Source: Oscillospiraceae bacterium (GTDB lineage: Bacteria; Bacillota; Clostridia; Oscillospirales; Oscillospiraceae). From it: a stretch of 11,574 nucleotides of DNA. The notes beneath the pieces were generated by a model. The model was not told the origin of the DNA, made no database searches, and worked only from the letters and a program-made list of their open reading frames with translations. A program made the position numbers and the translations under genes. Every line of letters begins with the position of its first letter. Position 1 is the stretch's first letter. Location of the stretch: positions 1-11,574 of the forward strand of contig JAAZCZ010000136.1 of NCBI GenBank assembly GCA_012513005.1, written 5' to 3'. Below are positions 6,973 through 11,574 of the stretch, piece by piece.

Positions 6973-8244
6973 GTGGGGAAAACAGAAGATAAAAAAACAA
7001 TAAGATGCTCATTTTGCGGCAAGCCTCAGGCTCGTGTAGATAAGCTGATTGCCGGTAACGGCTCATATATTTGCGACGAATGTGTGCGTATTTGTATGAA
7101 CATAGTCGATGATCAGGTAAAAGCTGAATCTGAGACTGCTGAGCTTGGTAGTCTTTCACTTAATTTGAAAACACTGCCGAAGCCTGCGGAAATAAAGGCA
7201 AAGCTCGACGAGTATATTATCGGTCAAGATGAGGCTAAGATTGTTTTGTCAGTAGCTGTCTATAACCACTACAAACGCATACTGCATGCAGAGCGCTCGG
7301 AATCCGAGATTCAAAAAAGTAATATTCTGCTTGTCGGTCCCACCGGCAGCGGAAAGACTCTCTTTGCACAGACTTTGGCCAAAATGCTGGATGTTCCGTT
7401 TGCAATTGCAGATGCAACAACGGTAACAGAGGCAGGCTATGTCGGTGAGGATGTTGAGAATATTATTTTAAGACTTCTGCAAGCTGCCGATTTTGATGTT
7501 GAAAAGGCAGAGCGCGGAATTATATATGTTGATGAGCTTGATAAAATTTCAAGAAAAAGCGAAAATGCCTCTCTCACAAGAGATGTCTCCGGTGAGGGAG
7601 TTCAGCAGGCGCTTTTAAAGCTCTTGGAGGGAACTATTGCAAATGTACCCCCTCAGGGCGGCAGAAAGCACCCACTCCAAGAATTTATCAGCATTGACAC
7701 AAAGAACATATTGTTTATTTGTGGCGGGGCGTTTGACGGCTTAGAAAAAATAATAGAAAAAAGATTAGATAAAAAGGCAATAGGCTTTGAGGCGGATATC
7801 GTTTCAAGCAAAGAAAAGGATGTGGGGGAGCTTCTTTCTCATGTCCAATCGCATGATTTAATTAAATTCGGACTTATCCCCGAGCTGGTAGGCAGGGTGC
7901 CGGTTATTTCTTCGCTAAATTCTTTGAGCAGAGAGGATCTTGTAAGAATACTCACAGAGCCAAAGAACAGCATTGTCAGGCAATACACCGAACTAATGGA
8001 TTACGACGGAGTAAGCTTAGAATTTGAGCCTGATGCGCTGGATGCAATTGCAGAAAAAGCGATAGAGATGCAAATCGGCGCAAGAGGGCTAAGGACAATA
8101 GCGGAAAAAATACTGACGCGGATAATGTTCGAAGTGCCCTCAGATCCAAGCATTTCACATGTGATAGTAACAGGTGAGAGTGTAAGGAGCGGGGGAGAGC
8201 CCCTGGTTATTCACAAGAACAGTTTTGTGGAGAATAATGCATAA
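6973..8244 (+). CDS. clpX: Clp protease ATP-binding subunit ClpX
   Basis: AAA+ unfoldase that recognises tagged substrates and threads them into ClpP. The 423 residues show, in order: the N-terminal zinc-binding domain with Cys12, Cys15, Cys34 and Cys37; Walker A GPTGSGKT (122-129); pore-1 loop GYVG (155-158); Walker B with Asp187-Glu188; RKH loop (231-233); the ClpP-docking tripeptide IGF (270-272); and the sensor-2 GARGLR block near the C-terminus. The intact IGF loop indicates it works with the ClpP encoded just upstream. The start is GTG 6973, with GGGAG (6960-6964) 8 bases away; the zinc finger begins soon after, so a later start would remove it. A strong terminator follows 10 bases after the stop. 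Confidence 0.98.
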   Translation: MGKTEDKKTIRCSFCGKPQARVDKLIAGNGSYICDECVRICMNIVDDQVKAESETAELGSLSLNLKTLPKPAEIKAKLDEYIIGQDEAKIVLSVAVYNHYKRILHAERSESEIQKSNILLVGPTGSGKTLFAQTLAKMLDVPFAIADATTVTEAGYVGEDVENIILRLLQAADFDVEKAERGIIYVDELDKISRKSENASLTRDVSGEGVQQALLKLLEGTIANVPPQGGRKHPLQEFISIDTKNILFICGGAFDGLEKIIEKRLDKKAIGFEADIVSSKEKDVGELLSHVQSHDLIKFGLIPELVGRVPVISSLNSLSREDLVRILTEPKNSIVRQYTELMDYDGVSLEFEPDALDAIAEKAIEMQIGARGLRTIAEKILTRIMFEVPSDPSISHVIVTGESVRSGGEPLVIHKNSFVENNA

Positions 8245-8254
8245 ACCAACTTAG

Positions 8255-8285
8255 AGGGGCGAAGTTATTACTTCGCCCCTATTTT
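8255..8285 (+). terminator. Rho-independent terminator after clpX
   Basis: AGGGGCGAAGT (8255-8265) pairs perfectly with ACTTCGCCCCT (8270-8280) around a TATT loop, an 11-bp GC-rich stem. It is followed by ATTTT, a modest U tract. It separates the tig-clpP-clpX unit from lon. Confidence 0.85.
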
Positions 8286-8314
8286 AATATGTTAACAATA
8301 ATCACAGATATATA

Positions 8315-8328
8315 TCCTTTCGAAAGGA
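8315..8328 (+). promoter_or_regulatory. Perfect 14-bp palindrome covering the lon ribosome binding site
   Basis: TCCTTTCGAAAGGA is a perfect inverted repeat. Its right arm contains most of the AAAGGAG Shine-Dalgarno sequence (8323-8329) of lon. In RNA it can fold as a 5-bp stem (UCCUU/AAGGA) with a UCGA loop, which would hide the ribosome binding site. In DNA it could be a dimeric repressor site. The structure is seen directly; either role is inference. I find no convincing sigma-A promoter between the clpX terminator and lon. Confidence 0.45.
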
Positions 8329-8337
8329 GTGAATAGA

Positions 8338-10758
8338 ATGGATAAAGAAAAGATTTTAGACGAAAAGGTTAGATTGCCGGTAATACCGCTGCGCGGTCTG
8401 TCAGTTTTCCCGGGCATGCTGATTAACTTCGATGTTGAGAGACCGATGTCAATTGCTGCTCTTAACATGGCAATGAATTTTGATCAGGTTATTTTCTTAA
8501 CAGCACAAAAAGAAATAGCCAAAGAGATTCCGCATGAGGAAGATATCTATCATGTAGGAACTGTGTGTAAGGTTCGTCAGCTGCTAAGGCAGCCCGGAAG
8601 CAAAGTTGTAAGAGTAATGGCGGAGGGCATAGATAGGGGTAAAATACGAACATTTATTTCGCTAAAACCCGCAATAATAGCAGATATTGAGCCTATGCCT
8701 GATGTTTTAGAAAAAGAAACTAACAGAACAGAGGCACTGCGGAGAAGAAGCATTTCCATGTTCGGTGAGTATGCAGAAGAATCGGGTAATATAGCAAGAG
8801 AGAGTGTTATCAGCATTTTAGACAGCACAGACTCAGCGTATGTTGCTGACTACATTGCGCAGAATATCTACTTAAAACCGCAGGATAAGCAGAGTCTGCT
8901 TGAAGAGCAAAGACCATCAAAAAGACTCTTGCAGCTGTGCAGACTGCTGGCGCAGGAGATTACATATCTCCGGATCGAACGCGATTTAAACGAGATAACT
9001 CATGAGCAGATGTCAAGGAACCAAAAAGAGTATTATCTCAGAGAGCAGCTAAAAGTAATACAGGCTGAGCTCGGAGAGGAAGACAGCTCTTCTGATGTTG
9101 AGGACTATAAGACGAAAATACTGTCGCTTGGACTTGATGAAGAGAGTGAGCAGAAGCTGCTCAAAGAAAACAAAAGACTTGCAAAGCAGCCATTTGGCTC
9201 AGCTGAGGCTTCTGTAATTCGCAGCTATTTAGACACATGCTTAGATATCCCGTGGAACAAAAGTACGAAAGAGCGTCTTGATCTTGATGCAAGCAAAAAG
9301 ATTTTAGATGCAGACCACTTTGGATTAGCAAAAGTAAAAGAACGTATCTTAGAATATTTAGCAGTAAGACGTATGGCTACTGATATTAAAGGCGGCGTTT
9401 TATGCTTAGTAGGACCTCCCGGAACAGGAAAAACCAGTGTTGCAATGAGCATAGCAAGGGCAACAAACAGAAAACTATGCAGAGTTGCCTTAGGCGGAGT
9501 TCACGATGAAGCTGAGATTCGCGGACACAGAAAAACCTATGTCGGCTCCATGCCGGGCAGAATAGTTGCGGGTCTTATTCAGGCAGGCAGCATGAATCCC
9601 CTTATGGTTTTAGACGAAATAGACAAGCTCGGCTCAGATTTCAGGGGAGATCCTTCATCGGCGCTTTTAGAAGTTTTAGACGGTGAGCAAAACTGCCACT
9701 TCAGGGATAACTTTGTTGAAATTCCTATAGATCTATCCGATGTGTTTTTCATTACAACAGCAAACTCTGTAGAGAGTATTCCAAGACCCCTGCTTGACAG
9801 AATGGAAATACTTGAACTTTCAAGCTACACTGATGAAGAAAAGTTGCAAATCGCTAAAAGGCATTTGCTTCCCAAACAAAGGAAAAAACACGGGCTGACG
9901 GGCAATCATCTCAGATTTAGCGACGAAGCCTTTAAAAAGCTTATTTCATCTTATACCCGCGAATCCGGAGTAAGAGAATTAGAGAGACAGATTGCGGCAA
10001 TTTGTCGTAAATGCGTTTTTCTAATTGAAAAAGGCGAAGTTAAATCACTCAGCGTTGTGCCAAATAAACTAGAGTCGTTGCTCGGACCTGCTAAATATAA
10101 GCCGGATATTGCAAGTGACAACCCGCAAATTGGACTTGTTAAGGGTCTTGCGTGGACAGCTGTAGGCGGAGAAGTCCTTAATGTAGAAGCCGGAGTTGTA
10201 GACGGAAGCGGAAAGCTTGAGCTCACCGGTAATATTGGCGATGTTATGAAGGAATCCTGCAAGGCGGCAATAAGCTATATAAGAAGCCGAACGGAATTTC
10301 TGAACATTGACCCGATGTTCTACAAAAATAAAGACATACACATACACTTCCCGGAAGGTGCTGTACCCAAAGACGGACCATCGGCAGGCATTACAATTTG
10401 CATAAGTGTTATTTCAGCTTTAACAGGCAGGGCGGCTTCAAGCGAGGTAGCGATGACGGGAGAAATTACTCTGCGAGGCAGAATTCTTGCAATAGGCGGA
10501 CTAAAAGAAAAAACAATGGCAGCTTTGCGCTCCGGAGTTAAGACAGTCATTATACCGAACGAAAACCGCTCAGATTTAGAGGAAATAGATCAGACAGTAA
10601 GGGCTAAGCTTAATTTTGTCTTTGCAGACAATTTGGATGAAATAATAGACATAGCCCTGCTCCCGCTAAAAATAGAAGAGGATGCTAAAAAAGCTGAACT
10701 AAACATGCTTCCGGTAAGCGGTGCTGTAAACACCGTCAGCAAGAGACTGGGACAATAA
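8338..10758 (+). CDS. lon: ATP-dependent Lon protease
   Basis: Single-chain AAA+ serine protease that degrades misfolded and short-lived regulatory proteins in the cytoplasm. About 806 residues, normal for bacterial LonA. Domains in order are an N-terminal substrate-binding LON domain (about 10-210, starting LPVIPLRGLSVFPGM), a coiled helical linker with EQMSRNQKEYYLREQLK, and the AAA+ module with Walker A GPPGTGKT (359-366) and Walker B Asp426-Glu427. The C-terminal protease domain has Ser682 in KDGPSAG and Lys725 in GGLKEK, the Ser-Lys dyad. It has no membrane segment, so it is LonA and not LonB. I chose ATG 8338, 8 bases after AAAGGAG; GTG 8329 overlaps that site. It is read with engB, which begins 1 base after its stop. 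Confidence 0.97.
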   Translation: MDKEKILDEKVRLPVIPLRGLSVFPGMLINFDVERPMSIAALNMAMNFDQVIFLTAQKEIAKEIPHEEDIYHVGTVCKVRQLLRQPGSKVVRVMAEGIDRGKIRTFISLKPAIIADIEPMPDVLEKETNRTEALRRRSISMFGEYAEESGNIARESVISILDSTDSAYVADYIAQNIYLKPQDKQSLLEEQRPSKRLLQLCRLLAQEITYLRIERDLNEITHEQMSRNQKEYYLREQLKVIQAELGEEDSSSDVEDYKTKILSLGLDEESEQKLLKENKRLAKQPFGSAEASVIRSYLDTCLDIPWNKSTKERLDLDASKKILDADHFGLAKVKERILEYLAVRRMATDIKGGVLCLVGPPGTGKTSVAMSIARATNRKLCRVALGGVHDEAEIRGHRKTYVGSMPGRIVAGLIQAGSMNPLMVLDEIDKLGSDFRGDPSSALLEVLDGEQNCHFRDNFVEIPIDLSDVFFITTANSVESIPRPLLDRMEILELSSYTDEEKLQIAKRHLLPKQRKKHGLTGNHLRFSDEAFKKLISSYTRESGVRELERQIAAICRKCVFLIEKGEVKSLSVVPNKLESLLGPAKYKPDIASDNPQIGLVKGLAWTAVGGEVLNVEAGVVDGSGKLELTGNIGDVMKESCKAAISYIRSRTEFLNIDPMFYKNKDIHIHFPEGAVPKDGPSAGITICISVISALTGRAASSEVAMTGEITLRGRILAIGGLKEKTMAALRSGVKTVIIPNENRSDLEEIDQTVRAKLNFVFADNLDEIIDIALLPLKIEEDAKKAELNMLPVSGAVNTVSKRLGQ

Positions 10759-10759
10759 A

Positions 10760-11350
10760 ATGGCAGGTATTAACATATCAAAAGCTGTTTTTGTCAAATC
10801 AGCAGCGACAGCACGGGGATTTATATTAGACTCAAAGCCTAAAATAGTTTTTGCCGGTAAGTCTAATGTAGGTAAATCGTCTGTATTAAACAGACTGCTA
10901 GGCAGAAAAGCCTTGGCAAAGGTTGGGAATACCCCCGGTAAAACAATTCATGTAAACTATTTTGACATAGACGGCAAAGCGTTTTTTGTCGATCTGCCGG
11001 GATACGGATATGCAGCCGTGGCAAAGAGCGTTAAGGAGCGTTGGGGAAGGCTTATGGAGAGCTTTTTTGAAAACCCTTCGGAAATCACTCTTGGCGTTCA
11101 CATAGTGGACAGTCGTCACGCACCGACTGCTGATGATATCGGCATGTCAAATTGGTTTAAAAGCACCGGGAGACCCTTTGTTGTGGTTGCCAATAAAATT
11201 GACAAGCTTAAAAAATGCGAAATTGAGGGTAACCTGAGCCTGATAAGAGAAAGACTTGATTTGGACGACAGTATTTTGCTAATCCCGTTTTCTGCCGAAA
11301 AAGGCGACGGCAGAGAAGCTCTTATGAACATTATCCTAAGCCATATATAA
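10760..11350 (+). CDS. engB: Ribosome biogenesis GTP-binding protein EngB (YsxC/YihA)
   Basis: Small TRAFAC-class GTPase needed for late 50S subunit assembly. The 196 residues hold the motifs in normal order: G1 GKSNVGKSS (33-41), a G2-region TPGKT (58-62), G3 DLPGYGYA (78-85), G4 NKID (145-148) and G5 FSAEKG. GKSNVGKSS plus DLPGYGYA is diagnostic of the EngB family. G4 is the generic GTPase form; many EngB proteins have TKxD. The start ATG 10760 lies 1 base after the lon stop, with only a modest site (GGGA, 10749-10752) inside the lon coding end, so translation is probably coupled to lon. lon-engB adjacency is conserved in Firmicutes. A strong terminator follows. Confidence 0.97.
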   Translation: MAGINISKAVFVKSAATARGFILDSKPKIVFAGKSNVGKSSVLNRLLGRKALAKVGNTPGKTIHVNYFDIDGKAFFVDLPGYGYAAVAKSVKERWGRLMESFFENPSEITLGVHIVDSRHAPTADDIGMSNWFKSTGRPFVVVANKIDKLKKCEIEGNLSLIRERLDLDDSILLIPFSAEKGDGREALMNIILSHI

Positions 11351-11369
11351 ACTACATTTCTTAGTTTAT

Positions 11370-11398
11370 TTGAAGCAGGCAATTTTTGCCTGCTTCAA
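11370..11398 (+). terminator. Rho-independent terminator after engB
   Basis: TTGAAGCAGGCAA (11370-11382) pairs with TTGCCTGCTTCAA (11386-11398) around TTT, a perfect 13-bp stem. It is followed by TCTATTGTTTTTGTTT, a broken but T-rich tract. It ends the lon-engB unit 20 bases after the engB stop. Confidence 0.85.
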
Positions 11399-11462
11399 TC
11401 TATTGTTTTTGTTTAATAAAGTACAAAATCATTAATTTAAAGTCTAAAAAATGCTATAACTA

Positions 11463-11491
11463 TTGAATTTATTCCGCATGATTGTTATAAT
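11463..11491 (+). promoter_or_regulatory. Strong sigma-A promoter for the gene at the right edge
   Basis: TTGAAT (11463-11468) and a perfect TATAAT (11486-11491) are 17 bases apart, with TG at 11483-11484 forming an extended -10. AT-rich sequence upstream (11400-11460) could act as an UP element. Transcription would start near 11498, about 25 bases before the next start codon. Confidence 0.8.
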
Positions 11492-11521
11492 ATTCAGATG
11501 TAAGAAACGGAGGGGATTTGG

Positions 11522-11574
11522 GTGAGAGATATATGGAATGGACTTGACTGGTCATTTTTGACAACAGTTCTGCA
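11522..11574 (+). CDS. Start of an unidentified gene, cut by the window edge
   Basis: GTG 11522 follows GGAGGGG (11509-11515) by 6 bases and lies just downstream of a near-consensus promoter. The frame is open to the window end, giving about 17 residues: MRDIWNGLDWSFLTTVL. The second half is hydrophobic and could begin a membrane segment. A site-2 protease-like (M50) or another membrane protein would fit the position, but 17 residues do not allow a family call. The competing TTG at 11518 runs into a stop within ten codons. Confidence 0.6.
   Translation, partial: MRDIWNGLDWSFLTTVL

Noticed and set aside
6785..7159. 124-codon minus-strand open frame across the clpP-clpX junction
   Set aside because: Antisense to two well-supported genes, with no motif or separate promoter.
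8289..8314. TTAACA (8292-8297) with TATATA (8309-8314) as a lon promoter
   Set aside because: The spacer is only 11 bases, too short for sigma-A; no better pair found in this gap.

Overview
The window is an AT-rich, low-GC Gram-positive type chromosome segment. Every gene lies on the plus strand. Strong AGGAGG-like ribosome binding sites, frequent TTG and GTG starts, and the runs lepB-rbgA-rnhB-yraN and tig-clpP-clpX-lon-engB point to a Clostridia member of the Firmicutes, perhaps Oscillospirales/Ruminococcaceae. The lineage is inferred from gene content and order only.

Layout. (1) Positions 1-172 are the right-hand end of an ISL3-family insertion sequence: the last codons of its transposase, a hairpin and the terminal inverted repeat. 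(2) A candidate promoter at 196-224 leads into a tightly packed run at 257-4901: lepB (signal peptidase I), rbgA (50S assembly GTPase), rnhB (RNase HII), a YraN/UPF0102 nuclease-like protein, thrC (threonine synthase) and a COG1768-type metallophosphoesterase. (3) An extended -10 promoter at 4921-4949 drives tig, clpP and clpX, closed by a strong terminator at 8255-8285. (4) lon and engB (YsxC/YihA) form the next unit, 1 nt apart, closed by a terminator at 11370-11398. The lon leader carries a perfect 14-bp palindrome over its ribosome binding site. (5) A near-consensus promoter at 11463-11491 starts a gene cut by the right edge.

How the genes fit together. Most of the window is protein and ribosome housekeeping. 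Trigger factor receives nascent chains, ClpXP and Lon degrade damaged or regulatory proteins, and LepB matures exported proteins. RbgA and EngB are both GTPases of late large-subunit assembly. RnhB removes RNA from DNA. ThrC is the metabolic outlier.

No new multi-gene system is visible. The points most worth following up are the insertion sequence abutting lepB, with a consensus -35 hexamer in its outward-facing end, and the palindrome that could mask the lon ribosome binding site.
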